Under the pieces are notes generated by a model. The model made no database searches, was not told the origin of the DNA, and saw nothing but the letters and a program-made list of their open reading frames with translations. The position numbers and the translations under genes are program-made. Positions 45,893 to 59,822 of a stretch of DNA of 64,000 nucleotides are shown piece by piece. This DNA comes from Phycomyces blakesleeanus NRRL 1555(-) (lineage: Eukaryota; Mucoromycota; Mucoromycetes; Mucorales; Phycomycetaceae), in assembly GCF_001638985.1 (NCBI RefSeq), contig NW_017265188.1, positions 310,001 to 374,000 of the forward strand, read 5' to 3'. The first letter of the stretch is position 1, and each line of letters opens with the position of its first letter.

Positions 45893-46151
45893 CGTAATCG
45901 TAAAAAGAAAGAAGGAAGAAAAGAAACAAGGCGCTTAGAAGAGTCCATTTTTGATTTCCCCGTGCCATTGTTCTGCCTTTTTTGGGCATGAATAAAAAAA
46001 AAATACAAAATCATGGTGTTACGCAAATGCAATACTCTTTCAGATACTGGTTTAGTCAGCTGACCTTTAATAAAAACTGCTTTCTGCAAAAGAATGACCT
46101 CGTCTTTGGACTTGATGTTCTTTAAAGCAGGACGATTGTCTTTGATTAAGA
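45893..46151. promoter_or_regulatory. Divergent promoter region
   Basis: 259 bp separate the start codons of the NKAPD1-like gene (minus) and DLT1 (plus), so the two likely share a bidirectional promoter. No TATA box is obvious. Confidence 0.5.
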
Positions 46152-47519
46152 ATGATTTCTTCAAAAACATCACGGCATCTTTACACAGCATCTCTCTTTT
46201 TTCTCATCTTCCTAACTGCTTTATGCCTGGCAATTTCAGCAGCAGACGTGATCATTCAGGCCCTGACAGATCGTACAGAAAGTGACAAATTCGACTATCG
46301 AAATCTCGTTGTAGTTGGGGGCGGCTATGTCTTACTTGTAAATTGTTTTAAGCTATATAGATGTCTTTGAATCCCTAAACCTGTATCGATCTCTATTTTC
46401 TTTCAGACTGTTCTTTCTCTACTATTTTCTTGTAGTCGAGTGTTTACAGTAAGGAGCTCACTGCAAGATATCCCCAAGCTATATATACCAATTAAAGAGG
46501 ATGATCTACCAAAGGTAATTTGCTTCTCCGGAAGTTACAAATAAATAGACATAAGAGCTAATATTTTTTCGTTTGCTTGTTTGTTTGTTTGTTTGTACAT
46601 CTGTATGCCACATCTAGAGAGTGTTTAGTCATATCCAAGGCCAATTTACTAATGTAAAAGAGGTCAGAAAGGAATGCAAACCTCTTTCTTCGGATATAAA
46701 GCTAGTAGGACGTGCTTTACCAGGTAATACACAGCCTTAAAATTTATATTTAAATCTTACTATGTATCGACTAGGAGAACCTTTGTTTGATGGCGTCGAC
46801 TTTAAGAGAGCCATTGCCAGAACCCCTACCATCATCGGTAAGATATCTTATTACCTAGATCCCGCAAACTATGTGCTTCTAAAACTTGAGAGAGAACAGA
46901 AAACGCAGCTATTGAATTAAATCCAGAGTATGCCCGACCTCTTTATGTACCCGTTCGACAGTATATGGAGTTTCTTATGCACCACAATCTTGTGGACTCT
47001 CAGCTAGGTTGTGTGTATTTGGAAGGATATGAACGAGCTAGATTTAGTCGAGATCAGGTTAGCCAGGCTGAATACCTTGATATCATGAAACATCTTGCCG
47101 TTATGTTGCACCATATGGGATTTTACTTTAACCTCAGGGAACACTCAGAGACATATGAGTCTGAGGACCCAAATGATGATGCCTCTGGTCATGAATCATT
47201 TGAAGCGTCTAATTCAACCGCTTCCCCGGGATCGTATCAACGCCGCAATCTTAGCATTAGGACTACAGGAACACAAAATCCTTCCAAGGCTCGTTCTATA
47301 GATCAAGGAGGTCCACTCGAGGATGATGTTGTTTCACTCGCTCAATCTGTTGCAACATGGACATCTCGCTCTACCTCAACCGTAAATCAAAGGAACACAC
47401 AATCTATTACTAGAGCATCCTTAACCAGACCAGTCCCAGATAGAACTTACACAGATGACGATAAAAGGATAACGGTTTATGAGCGCCTTATGATGGATCG
47501 TATAGGCATGCGTCTATAA
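46152..47519 (+). CDS. DLT1-like membrane protein (defect at low temperature)
   Basis: Exons 46152-46337, 46407-46514, 46618-46723, 46775-46837 and 46900-47519 give 360 residues with consistent phases. Two membrane spans sit at the N-terminus (LYTASLFFLIFLTALCLAIS and NLVVVGGGYVLLTVLSLLF). The cytosolic part contains the fungal DLT1 signature: VPVRQYMEFLMHHNLVDSQL, then YLEGYERARFS and EYLDIMKHLAVMLHHMG. The C-terminal third is Ser/Thr-rich and likely disordered. In yeast DLT1 is a little-studied membrane protein named for a cold-sensitive mutant; the molecular role is not known. It shares its upstream region with the NKAPD1-like gene. Confidence 0.8.
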
Positions 47520-47745
47520 TCATGAAACCTATTATTAGATAATCTGGATAAACAATAACCTCATACATCCTGTAAATAAACTCATTTGATACATTACTAT
47601 ACTAAACTAGTCGCCGACCCTTTCCAATTTTTCTTTTAAAAAAGGAAATATGTTTATTTATTTCTAAAACGAATTTACAAAAGAGGGGGTGTACTCTACA
47701 AACACAGGGTGCATGATATCAAGGAAAGTTTACACAAGATTTAAC

Positions 47746-49151
47746 TCAACAATCTATCTTTGTGGAAATCTCGTTTACGCAAATGACGTCCACTGGATTT
47801 TCGTTTGTCTCTGTAATGTTTTTGGCTACAATAAGGATGAGAGGGAATGAAATGAAAACAAGAATCCAACAAATAAGACATTCCCAACGAAGGGGAATAT
47901 TTACTGCATCGATACCAAATGCTATTGCTGCTCCTGCGGATTGAGTTGCCTTGTAAAACCCAGCATAACGAGCGAGTAGCGTTGGGTCATTGGACATGGC
48001 TCCCATAAGCCAGTACATATAGGTTTGGTAAAGAGAATCCGACATACCATACATCATATAGAGAACAAACGGTCCTCCAAAGTAAGGAGAGGTCCAATGA
48101 ATAGGCTGAGAAAAGGTATTATCAAATGTGAGCTGAAAAGCAAATCCGCCGGCCCAGACTGTCATAAGACAAATGAAAAGAACAGTGAAGCCCAAAAGAC
48201 CGCGACCTTTACGAGACATCCCTTGGTAGTCGAGTAATACTCCAATAAGCATGGAACCGACGATCTGAAGAGCCCAGTACATTGTATCATTAAGAGCGCG
48301 TGTGGAGGCATCAAAATAAACCGCATTGAGTCTGAACTGATAGGCATAGAACCAATTTGAAGCCAAGAAAGCTGGCATAAGGCAGAGTATACGCCATTCA
48401 CTCCAAATCATGATCGCACCCTTGAGCTCATCTTTCCAATGGGTAGCTTTTGCCATGGATATATTGGTACCATTGGGTCTGAAAACTTGTGACGGAGAGG
48501 CGATGACTAGTGTAAATACTACGCCTACCAACATTATGACCACAAAAGCAGTATAAGTTCCGGTAGAGACACCACCTGTATTGCTCTCAAGATTCAAAAC
48601 TAGGGCGATTATCGAGCCAAGGATTCCGCCTAGATTAAAGAGGGCCCAGAAGATGGCTACGTATTTTCCCTTGTTTTTCTCTTCGGGATAGGACATCATT
48701 ATAGCTCCCTGGGCAGACCAGAATACACCTGCGCAACAACCGAGAATTGCACCAGCTGCAATCACAAAACCAGATATGCTTTTTCTATCATATACCCAAA
48801 ATGCGGATGCATATATAGCATAACCAATAGATCCAAGCTATAAAAAGATACAAATAAGTAAGGAATAAATAAATACTCGGATACTTAAATAATATCCATA
48901 TTATTTACAGTGAGAGTGTATTTTACTCCAATGGTATTAGTAATCGATCCAGCAAAGAACCCAACGATGGAAAAACACCCATACAATGTACCGTTTGCAG
49001 CATCAGTCAAGGCCACATTGGAGCTCATTGAGCCACCTGCCCCAAGTCCCATCAATGCATTAAACATCCCAGGACAGCACAAGCACACAAATCCCAAAAG
49101 GATAACCTGGATAAGCGGCGTGTTGAGCTTTGTGATAAAATATACTGCCAT
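47746..49151 (-). CDS. UNC93-like major-facilitator membrane protein
   Basis: Exons 49151-48909 and 48837-47746 give 444 residues. Eleven to twelve hydrophobic spans are visible. The first half shows QVILLGFVCLCCPGMFNALM and GLGAGG, the typical start of fungal UNC93-like (DUF895) proteins. Next come GVKYTLTLGSIGYAIYASA, then GVFWSAQGAIMMSYPEEKNK and IFWALFNLGGILGSI, the conserved family segments. Substrate is unknown: animal UNC93 regulates potassium channels or receptor traffic, and fungal members are uncharacterised. Convergent with DLT1, 226 bp between stops. Confidence 0.85.
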
Positions 49152-50279
49152 GAATGAATTGAAGAAGAGTAAGGTAGCTTTGTCTGTCTACTAGTAATAA
49201 AAAGAAACTGATACATATTTATAAAGCATGAGTTGGTGTTAATCTTGATCTTGGTTTGTGCAGAAATATCAACAAATAGTCTGACTTAATCATCCCTAAC
49301 TAGGTCAACTACAATGATTATTATACTGAAACAAATTGTAGTGAGTTATTTATTGGTACTTAAAGAAAACAAAAAAAAAGAAGCGAATAAAACAGGTAAT
49401 GCATTATGTAAGCTAATCAAACAATGGTCCCTGAAAGACCCTAGTAATTTCTAATACATAATATTCTTTTATATTATTATTATTATTATTTGGCTTTTTG
49501 AACTATGAAATCTTTGCCTGTCGAATGTTCATCTAATTTGGGGTTTTTTTTTTGGAAACCAATATAATATTTCTATAGATACTACTTGATATACTCCCCT
49601 TTAAAGTCTCTTATATTATTCGTTCAGAATTTCTGTACAAAAGAATATTCAATTGAACAAACATAGGATTTTCAACTTATTGTCGTGTTAGAAAGAACAA
49701 AGGTTGGTTTGTGATTGGAACGACCATGATCTTGGTGTGAGGACTAATCAGCAATGATTGGCTGTTCTGCGTGACTTCTATTACCGTTCTTAGATCGAGT
49801 AAGTTTTCCTATCAAGAAGAACATATCCTAGTTGACCAGACCCAGATAAACAACGCCACATTGTTGGATAAAGAGGGAATAACCGGCGTGTGAGTGATCT
49901 TGCTTAAATAGATATTTTGTCATACACATGATTGGTTCACTAACAAGGCACAAGCATGAATGATTCATCCAATCATCGCCTTTTAATTGTCTTGTACTCT
50001 TACTAAACTGCCTACAGTTACACTCAAATTGATTTTGAGTTACTAATCTGCTCAAGGAGGTTAAAGGCCACTCACTCGGGGCTTATCGTATAAAACTTGG
50101 GGAATTAAAAAAAATAAATAAGATAATAGGATGTTAAGATAAGTATATTAGCATAGTATCATGAATGAATATATTTATATTTATAAATTATATATATACA
50201 ATAAAGCATAGTAAAAAGGGAAAAGAAAACATGTATAGGTAATTAAATGTATGTACAGCAATAGATTTCTATATGTGAA
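49152..50279. other. Intergenic, no gene seen
   Basis: AT-rich. The minus-strand frame at 49828-50055 has no domain. Probably contains the 3' UTR of the bZIP gene and the promoter of the UNC93-like gene. Confidence 0.5.
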
Positions 50280-52330
50280 TTAGAGATGCTCTTGGTTCAT
50301 TTGGCGCATCATTTTGTCCATTTCCCATTCATCTGGTGCACGGCCAGTATCTGCACATTGAACACTCTTCTTCACCACCTCTAGTAGTTGATCGACACTG
50401 AAATGGGCAAGTTTGTCAGGCTGTGTTAAGCGTTGCCACAATTCGCATGTATTTATATCCTGTCTACCCTTCTCAATCCCGGTCACCTCTTCTCTTCTCT
50501 CTGGTTGTTGAACGGTTTGAGCCGGACTAAGCGGTAATTTTGGCGACTCCGTTGTAGAATGTGAATTGGGAGTTTTGGGTGTCATAGGTGGGTTCTTATC
50601 CATCAGTAACATATTGAGTTCTCCTTGAGTATCGAAAAGTGGCTTGGATAAAAATTGTTCGAGTGACTCATCGGCATGTTCTTGAATAAACAAAGTTGGG
50701 TCGTTGGTTTGGTTTGTTTGATCATCGAAAAAGCTATAATCGTTCACATGGCTAAAGCTTAAAATACTTGAGGGTGAATGATCGCTCTGATGAGAATAGA
50801 CCGAGTCGTTATTGACCGTACTATGTACACTTTCAGGCGACATTTGAGATGTTGTTTGCTGAGGGCTTGGCTCTTGTATGGCTGTGGATGTGGATGTGGA
50901 TGTAGACGTGGATGTAGATGTAGATGTAGATGTAGATGGAGATGCAGGTGTTGGTATGGGTGCAGGTGTTGATTTAGGTACAGGTGTTTGGGAAGGTGGG
51001 TTGGCTTGGGCTTCTCTTCTTATTTGAGTTACAGGATGATTTTCATCGGCATATAAACGTACTGGCTTAATTGGACCTGGGGAGATAGTTTTTTGGTTGG
51101 CAATAGTCGTAGTTGCTCTAAGAGTTGCAGGGGTACTGACAGCAAATGTGAATTGCTGGGCAGGAGGTTGTGTTTGCTGCGGACGAATGGGAACTGGTGC
51201 CGTTCTGGAAGGTGTTCTTGACGTAGTATATGGCAAATATGCTGGCTGCGGCTGAACAGGTGTAGGCTGGATAGTAGCATTCCGAGAGTCCTGGACTTTG
51301 CTTCCAGGTACCAATGGTACTGATCCGAATGGTGGGAGACATTGTTGTTGTGTCGGTAGCATAGAAGCCACGTTGACAGGCATCGGCGCCGCTTGGAAAA
51401 GGGTTTGTTGCCTAAGGATGGTGTTGCCTGTCCAATTCTCTTGTCTTTCAGTTGGCTCACGGCACACGGTCTCTAATCCGGGCATATTGATCTGCATGCC
51501 TTTTAGTGCAAAGTTTTCTGTCTCTAGACGATAGATGACCGACCGCAGATATTGATTTTCCTGAAACAGCTGAGTCGTAGCAAACAGGTGGTTGTCCTGT
51601 ACCTGCTTGATCTTTGTCTCAAGGTCTTTGACGTAACGCTCCTTGCGTTCACGGAAGGCTCGCTGGGCTGCCCTATTTTGGACTTTTCGTTTAGCCTTGG
51701 GATCTTCGTCCTCCTATAGAATAGTGTATGAGTACTAGTTTCGTTTAAGGAAAAGGTCTGTAAATAAGTGAGGACACTTACATCGGCAGACTCTTCGGCC
51801 ATTGGCTTTCTGCCTGGTCTTCTACTTCCTAACTGGGAGTCGTCGCTGTCTACAATAGCAATATGTAAGTAAGATAATCTCAATCAAATTTAAGATAATT
51901 TTGCCAACCTTGGCTACGGTCATCTTGAGAGTAAAGAGAAGAAGTATCTTCATATCCATTTTCAGTATCTGTAAGAAATTTTTTTGGCTAAGTACGAGTA
52001 TTGATCACACTAAAAGTGTAATTACGTACGAGATGCTTTTGATATGTTGGAGCTTGCTTCTTGTCGTTCAGCAAATGTGAAAGAGTCATTCCATTTACGC
52101 TTATTGTCCAGGCTATCAGGGGAGTCACGTCCAGAAAAGGATGAAGAGAAAGATGGGGAGCGAGGTGACACGGACTCTAGGGTATCAGAGGTGAATGAGG
52201 TTCCCAGCTCACTGTGTTTTTCAAGATCATGGGTTGTAGGGGTAGAGGGTCTCTGGGTGGCTGGGCTAGAGAGAAGAGAAGGCTTGTTTGCGTCCAATGA
52301 CATAGTACTACTGACATTGTTGACAGGCAT
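50280..52330 (-). CDS. bZIP transcription factor, AP-1/Yap (Pap1) type
   Basis: Exons 52330-52030, 51968-51909, 51849-51782 and 51713-50280 give 620 residues. After a disordered Ser/Pro-rich head, the basic region KRKVQNRAAQRAFRERKERY (N-x2-AQ-x-AFR, the Yap/Pap1 signature) leads into a leucine zipper. This has DLETKIKQVQ, then LFQENQYLRSVIYRLETEN. The middle is Pro/Gln/Thr-rich, with an alternating Ser-Thr repeat (from 50,880) and acidic patches such as SFFDDQTNQTNDPTLF, likely activation regions. The C-terminus has CELWQRLTQPDKLAHFSVDQ and then a second Cys in KKSVQCADTG, resembling the cysteine-rich domain that senses peroxide in Yap1/Pap1. Redox control is therefore a reasonable but untested inference. 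Confidence 0.85.
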
Positions 52331-55300
52331 TTTTTGTTGTGTGGTAATGAAAGGTAATGCTATTTATTTGACTTGAGTGAATAAAACAAAGTAAACCAAA
52401 AAGAATTGAGAAGTTTAATAAGAAAAGATTGGTGTGTTTTATGTTAGACCCGCTTATATATATACAAAAGCTAGATTCCGTCATGTGTTTGTGGTGCCTT
52501 TCCTTCTTGATGAGCTTGCTGGTCTGAGGTTAGCAGAGAGTACATCTCAGCATTCGCCCGGGAAAAAAGATAGCCTTTTGGACTTTTTAGGTGCAAAAGC
52601 ATAGAAAAAAAGCTTTTGAAGCACTTAATTATCAAAACAAAGCAAAAAATGATAGATTTGACTATTTTTGCATCATACTCCACAATGCTTCTCCAGGAGA
52701 CTTCTTCTTTGATACTTCTTTAGGCTGAAGGGACTGTGCGATTCAATTTTGCCACCCGCCGAGGACGACTCCGCATCATTCGTTATTGGCCAAGATCAAT
52801 CCAAAAGAATAGCCGATTCACACAGATCCGGGCACCAAATTCGAGGAGTCTGATGAAATCTTGTGTATTCGCATCTTGTAACCTAAAAAAAAAAGGGTTG
52901 CTCTGTGGTCTGGCCAAGAACGTTCATTGCTCCGCATTTCCTCAAGAGATAAGAATTTGCCGGTAGTTCGGCTAGTGGAGCAAGAATTATTGAATTATAG
53001 TCAAGGATATTGAAAAGCATGATATTTAGTAAATGCAAATTGTGGGCCAACAATAATATGGCTCGTAGATCCATAATATTAATTATCATAATGTATGTCA
53101 TTCTTTCTGAATAAAGATGTTTGTGTTTGCTATGTCTGTATAACATATTAAACATATGGAATAGTATCTTGATAAAGATAACACTGCATGGCACCTTTAT
53201 CACTCTCAAGCTCCGCGGAATACAAAAGCAAACTGCTTGCAACGGTTTATCAACATAGTATTTTCAAAGACCCATTCTGACTCCGTTATATGAGATACGG
53301 CCACTATCAACTAGATCGCTATTCCTTCCACTAGGTTGTGCAAGTCAGGAAGGTGGGCATGGCTTATATGTTGAATATGGGGATATATTTGATTCTGGTA
53401 ATAAAAATAGTCGCAGTTTTCTTTCTTTTTGGATTGGCTCTTTCATCCCACGATGTCGTGTGAAATAGGATACATAGCCATACTTGGTTTTGTACTAAAT
53501 CTTATAGTTAAGTGTAAATATTGCTGCGTTACAACCATAGTGCTGTACACCTTGTGCTTTATATTTTACTTTAATTTACTGTATTGTTACTTTTTTTTTT
53601 CTTAAATGATAATAACAATAAAAAAGCCAAAGAACCAATTATGTGGTATATTCATACTTTCCCGGTATGACACAGTATGCGTCACCCGTACGTATTTTAG
53701 TACTGCAAAACAAAAGAAGAAATCAAGCAAGAGTAAAGATGTCAAATGAACAAAATCCAGCTACTATTTTTACGTGCTTTGATTTTCTGTAACGCATATA
53801 AAAAAATTCAAATTAAGAAAGAAAGAAAGAAAAACAAGCTCAAAGAACCTGAGAAAATGTTCTATTCTTTCTTATGAAAGAGAGTGTGGGAAGTAATTTA
53901 TATTTTTTTTTGACAAGATTAGATTACGGAAAATAAATATAATATGGCACATGAAGCTATAGCACGTACCTGTGTTTCAGTCAATGCCTCTACAGGTAAA
54001 ATTCCTGGTTTACTTTCATGGTATTCTTTCTTTCTTTCGATAGAAGCTGCCCATCAAACTGGTCGTGCTGTTGCCCTGGAAACATAAAAGGCCAATTGAT
54101 ATATTAACAGTCTATCCATGATAATTCCAAACCAATATATTAGAGTAGTCTTTGAGCAACCATAGCTGTATCCTTTGTCTTACCTTATATTTCTGTCAAG
54201 AGAATAGAAAAAAAAAGGCTTTACAAAATGGGTAAGTATGTCTGCTAACTTGTATGCAAATTGACATTAAACCTATACACGCACTTCGTTACCGATTGAG
54301 TTTGAGATTTGAGTACAACCAACACAAAAAGTGTCGGAAAGGAAAAAAAAATAGAATCGGTGAGTGTGATACAACAATTTTTATTCAAATGTTTCAATTT
54401 TTTTTCCAAGCTATAATGCGTTGTTATGAAATCTTCATTTAAGAGTGATATGAATTTCATACCGTGTGAATAGATTTTCATTTTCTCGTTTCCTTTCTTA
54501 AAAATAACTCTTTCAATTATTTTTTCCTCTGTTTTTGCTCCTGTATTTTTATTTCTTTCTTTGAAAAACCTAAGGCCCTTATTTTTTGCCACCTCATTGA
54601 CCCATCTCAAGAGGAACAACATCCACATTGCTTGTCCTATCCGAATTCTGACAGAGACACTTCATTTTGTGAGAGAAAACGATCCAATCCTCGGTGTATT
54701 TGATCATATAATTCTTTGGGGTTGTTTCTTATCATCTGAAGCCTTGGAAATCTTGTTAAAATGTAAGACAACAGTATCACAAAGTCATTTCAAGTCAAAT
54801 TTTGATCAAATGTAAAAACCACCTCTTTGAAAAAAAAAGACTTGTATATTGTCCAGTAGATCAGTTGTAAGGTGAGACCCACGAAATAATTCAAGGCAGC
54901 ATTTAGCTATCAAGACATTTTCTGGAAGTGTTTTGTGAGATGGTCCACATTAAACAAGTCCACAGACTTGGCCCATGGGGGATACTACTAGGTATAATAT
55001 AAATCTTTGCCAAGCATGAACGTTTTTTCAAAAAATTCTTTCCCTGAAACGTTGTTGACTTTGAAAACAAACAATAATTGGAGAGGTTTTCGTTTTTTAG
55101 AGTAAGTCGAGACAATAGCGTATGGCATGTATGACAAACATGCAATCAACATCTACTTATTTCCTATTGCAACAGGTTTGAGTTGATGGGTGGAAGTTTG
55201 GTATTTCATTTCGCGACGAAATTATTTCTGCCCTGATTTGTTTCTGAGGCTGTATAATTGCTCACACTTGTCTCTCGTTCGCCTGTCTAATCTTTTTAGA

Positions 55301-55652
55301 TCATGATTGCATTCATCACAACTCATCTAATCTGGTGTTCCCATTGGGCTTGCGTCTTTGATAGCACCCCATTCCTTCCCAATGCTACCGTGGCCAAAGA
55401 GTGACTGCTATCAAATAAGTATATGACCTTACCCCTAGTTAATCGATACTCTATCTCTTTTTTCTTGTCCTTTCTCTTTATATATGTATATATACACTTT
55501 TGTTTCAATTGCCGCGCATTGTATGCATCGGTAGTATCAATAAATACAATAAAAAAAAGGTGACTTTTGTTAAAAGCAATTATTTATTGTTGTTTTCTTT
55601 CTCACTTTATTTCTTTATTTTAATTACATACTATCACAAATACGAGTTTCAC
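52331..55652. other. Long, mostly non-coding stretch
   Basis: Minus-strand pieces near 52650-53000 have some coding character (DYNSIILAPLAELPANSYLL; FIRLLEFGARICVNRLFF; QPKEVSKKKSPGEALWSMMQ before a TAG). I could not join them into one frame or name a family. The rest, with runs of T and A, shows no gene. Confidence 0.4.
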
Positions 55653-58600
55653 ATGTCCAACACCATCTTCAACCTTTCGAATGTACAAAATGCATTGGTC
55701 GATTCACCTTTGGAAGGAAGAAAAATTCTTCCTTTGGATACTATAGTAGCAATAAAGGCTAGTGAATGGCAGCAATGCCTAGAGCGAATTCAATCACTTT
55801 GTTCAACAAAATGGATCAAAAAGAGAAAACTTTGCGGAAAAGACTATATTTTTGGAGAGACAAGAAAGTGCCATCGCGCAGGCAGATATACACCAAAACG
55901 TCAGATTCGCTTGGCACAAAAAGATTCAAAGCTTTGTAAGTGTGAGGCTATCCTTCAAATTAAGCAGCACATCAACAATCCAGAAGTTGTGATGCTCTGT
56001 ATGACAAAAGATCACACCAATCATATTCCCGGAGATAATTCAGACATCAGAACATTACCTTTAACTTCTGAGGTCATTAGAATCATCAAAGGCCAGTTAA
56101 AAGAAGGAAAAAGCTGTAGAAATGTTAGAATTTCTGTTTTGGAACAGATTGAAGAGTGGGGTGTTGATATAAGAAAGCCGAGTTATGAAGACATCTATAA
56201 CATAATGAGAAAGGTGTGTAAGTAATAACACGAGAAAGAAAGAGATAGAGAGAGAGAGAGAGAGCTTTTATTTAATAAAGCGTTAAATAATATACACCTA
56301 TATAGATGAAAGATGTTCTGTACAGGTTTCACTCTGATGAAAATAACACCACCACAGAAATTAGAAACCAAATATGGTAGTGTATGGTACCCAAGCAATA
56401 TTATTGGCCTAGATACTTTTTCTTTGTGTAATTTCGTGAATTGAATCTTTTCTTTTCCAAATAAAGGAGGAAAGAAGGTTTGGTCCTACTTCAAACCTTT
56501 CTGATCACAACAAAAAGCTGTTTAAGTAAGACAAAACGTTGAATAAGGAAGTTCGGAGGTTGTATTGAGCAATGAAAAAATAATTCTGTTAAAATTTGGC
56601 AAAGGCAATGATTTTCAGCATATAAAACGACTTTGTCAAAATTGCAAACAAGAAAAAATATACAATTTTTTTTGTTTCTTACATAATATCAGTAAAAAAT
56701 GCCCAACACAAGCAATCTTTTAAGAGAAAACTCAACCCAATTAAGATATAAAGATATACACATATTTTTTATTAATAATTTACAGATGTATTTTCAATTA
56801 TTTATTATTAAAGCATACCTCTTTAACCTATAAAAATAAGGCAAACCAAGAAAGAATGACTCTGCATTTTTTTAAAAACATTTCTGCGTTGCATCATTGG
56901 TATTAAAAGCCAGTAGACCAATGAGAATTCTTTAAATCGATTTTGAATAAGTGTGGGATTACGTCCTTTGCGTTGTTTCTTACTCTACTTTACCGACAAA
57001 AGTTTGTTCATTACGTGTGTTTACATGTATATTATTTTTGTAGGAGACGTGTCTATATATTTTTGTTTTTGAGGTATGTATAATAGAAAAGCAATATTAT
57101 ACTTTGTGATGCAATTATTCATCTCGGGTCTCATTAACTAACATTAGCCTTTTCATCATCTGGTCAAAATGAGTTAAGAGGTAATAACTGCACACCTAGT
57201 TTACAAAGTAATTGAATACTAACCATCTTTTATTCATTTTCACTTGTAGATATTCAAACTTTTATGAGATGCATCTCGGTAAACTCAAAGGTAAGCTTTT
57301 ATTTAACTTATTTTTTAAGCTTGAAATACTCATTCATATTTATATTTTATTAGATTCCTCTTTTATTCCACTATCAAGGTAGCTCTTTGGTGCTTTTGTC
57401 TTCAAGAATAATGAGTGATATGAACTCAATGACCCAACCTTTAGCTTAGAATAATTAAATTGATCATATTATATATTTCTGCCTATAAATTATATGAAAT
57501 AGCTTGGTATTTTTTTCAACTTTGAAAACAAAAATAAAAACCGCATTATTTGAAACATAATTTATTTTGAACCATTTTTGATATTTTGGAAAACGCATTT
57601 TTAAATCCGTGATTTATTTCGACCAGAATTTATCGCAGATACTTGTGTGTCCATATATGGGCATGTAATGAACATGTATACTCCGACACTCTTTTGGGAA
57701 TATGATTACAAGAAATTTCTCTGGTGGTGAAGTCTCTGGAAATCTGGATGCGTGAAAAGTTACCATCGCGAAATTACTGCATTTTTACCAACAATATTTC
57801 TGCAAACAGTGAAAATTCAGAGCAGTTCGCATTTGGATTCCAATCACCCACTCAAATGGAGCTCATGGGCATTTCCCAGTCGTTTTGTCTTGATGTAACA
57901 CGTAACATTTCTACAAGAAGCATTGAGATTCTATACTCGCTTGTTACATATCATCCTGAGACATGGAAAGGGTCCCCAGTTGCATATATGGTCACCAATA
58001 ATCATAGTGCTGCCCCTATCAGTCAATGGCTTGTACATCTTCAAGTACAAAGCAATTTTACTCCCATGTGTATCACCGTCGATTGTAGCATTGCAGAAAC
58101 TAATGCAATCACAGCAACATTACCACAAGCCACAGTTAATTTTTGTGAATTTCATGTTCTGCGTGCTTGGCAATATAATCTGGACAGCAAGATAACACTG
58201 GGTGCTTCATATACATCAGAACAACTTAACGGTTACAAGTATGAACTCAAGACTGCTCTCAAAGATATTCTCATTGAGTCAAATGAGCAAGAATTTCTGA
58301 GAAAATTCAAGAGTTTAAACTTCGAATCCAAAATCAGCAACAGTTTCTGAGCTATTTTGAGCGTAAATGGATTGGAACCGAAGAATTGTTGAGAAGCTGG
58401 GGAAGACCCTACGTTGTACATCACCACCAAGGATACTTGACGAGTAGCTTCATTGAATCATGGCACAGCCAATTAAAGGCAATATACTTTGACAGTGCCC
58501 GGATCAGAAGATTAGATCGTCTTGTATATACTTTGACAAATGATACGGAGCTCTACTATAGGGATGCTGTTGACGAAGTTGTTGATGTTGTTGCTGAGGA

Positions 58601-58832
58601 AACGAGTACAGTAGTTGAAAGTAGCAGAAGCTCTTCGATGATATTGCAAAGAGTTCTGACTCATATTACATCACTGTATAATCAAAGAGAGGACATGGAA
58701 AGAATGATGAATATCCCAGGACTTGATATTGCAAGACTAGAGTTAATTGATAACTTGTTAGGTGAGGCACAGAATCAAATCGACATTATCAGAAACAATC
58801 ATCCTTCCTACTTTAAAACCAGAAATACATAA
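55653..58832 (+). pseudogene. Mutator-like (MULE) transposase, interrupted
   Basis: Part one, 55653-56219, has a FAR1/WRKY-like zinc region: CGKDYIFGETRKCHRAGRYT, a C-x-C pair in DSKLCKCEAIL, and DHTNH. Part two, 57724-58350, is the MULE catalytic core: QSFCLDVTRNIS with the first aspartate, CITVDCSIAETNAI with the second, and CEFHVLRAW. Part three, 58386-58832, carries YLTSSFIESWHSQLKAI with the catalytic glutamate. Parts one and two are separated by 1.5 kb that starts with GTAAGTAATA, either a long intron or an insertion. Between parts two and three a one-base shift is needed near 58300 (restoring a QQFLSYFERKW reading). It is therefore probably inactive. No terminal inverted repeats were found. 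Confidence 0.7.
56226..57710 (+). other. 1.5-kb intervening segment inside the MULE
   Basis: Begins at a donor-like GTAAGTAATA (GT at 56219). GA-rich at 56245-56265. No gene or repeat end is visible. Confidence 0.4.
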
Positions 58833-59822
58833 CAGCAATAAAATAAAGATCATTAATACTCTATTGAAATGTGCTTTGCATAAGATCCTTTTTTTTTTAA
58901 AAAAAAAAAGTAAAAGCTGTTACTGCCCTGAAATACTCTTAACTTAAAACCCAGGGGATATATGAAATGAATGTCCGTCATATATAATTCAAACTCATTG
59001 CGATAGGAAACTGGTATATAAGCCCTTCATAGTGTATCTGCATATACAAAATATGGGGGGTTTTTTTGTACAAAGTAACCCCAATATCTGGAAACAGTAC
59101 AATATTCTTACTATAATAATTAGCACTAAATTTGTCTATTAGTATTCTTCTGCTAGTCTTAAATTGGGGTTTCCCAATATTAAATTGTACGTTTTTTTTT
59201 TTTAAAGAAACTATAAATTATAAAAAGGAAGATCACAGGAGTGCCTATTATTATCCTTATTACTATTTAATATGATAAAACCAATTATGTGTTATACTTT
59301 AATAATCAAAATCCTAAAGCTTGCTTGGGTCCAGCTCATGGAACCTTTATTTGCTATCGTGGATTTTTATTTTATTTTATTTTATTTTATTTTATTTGGT
59401 AACTAGGCAATTTTGAAGTATTTTGAACCCAGAATGGTACAGAAAATAGCCAGCTGATGTTTTCTTCTTTTCATCTTAATATCTCATCTTCATCTCTTGC
59501 TCTTGTTTATTATTTCTATTTCGCTATTTTAGAGTCTGTGTTTCCGATTGCGTCATACACACATATATATATATATATATTTAAAAATTTAATAATTAAT
59601 TTTAATAAATATATATATATATAAAAGAAAAGAAAAAAAAAGACATCTGATTTGTGTGTATTTATGTGTGTATGTATATATGTATGTATATGAGTATGAG
59701 TATGTACGGAAGTGTGAGGGAGTGTATATGCATGTATAGTAAAAACAACATCTGACAGAAAGTGAAAACAAGATAGATAATATGGAATTCAGTTCTAGAT
59801 CTACAGGCATTATCATAATGTT
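58833..59822. other. Intergenic with simple repeats
   Basis: TTTTA pentanucleotide repeat at about 59367-59398, TA repeats near 59565 and 59611. No gene seen. Confidence 0.55.
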
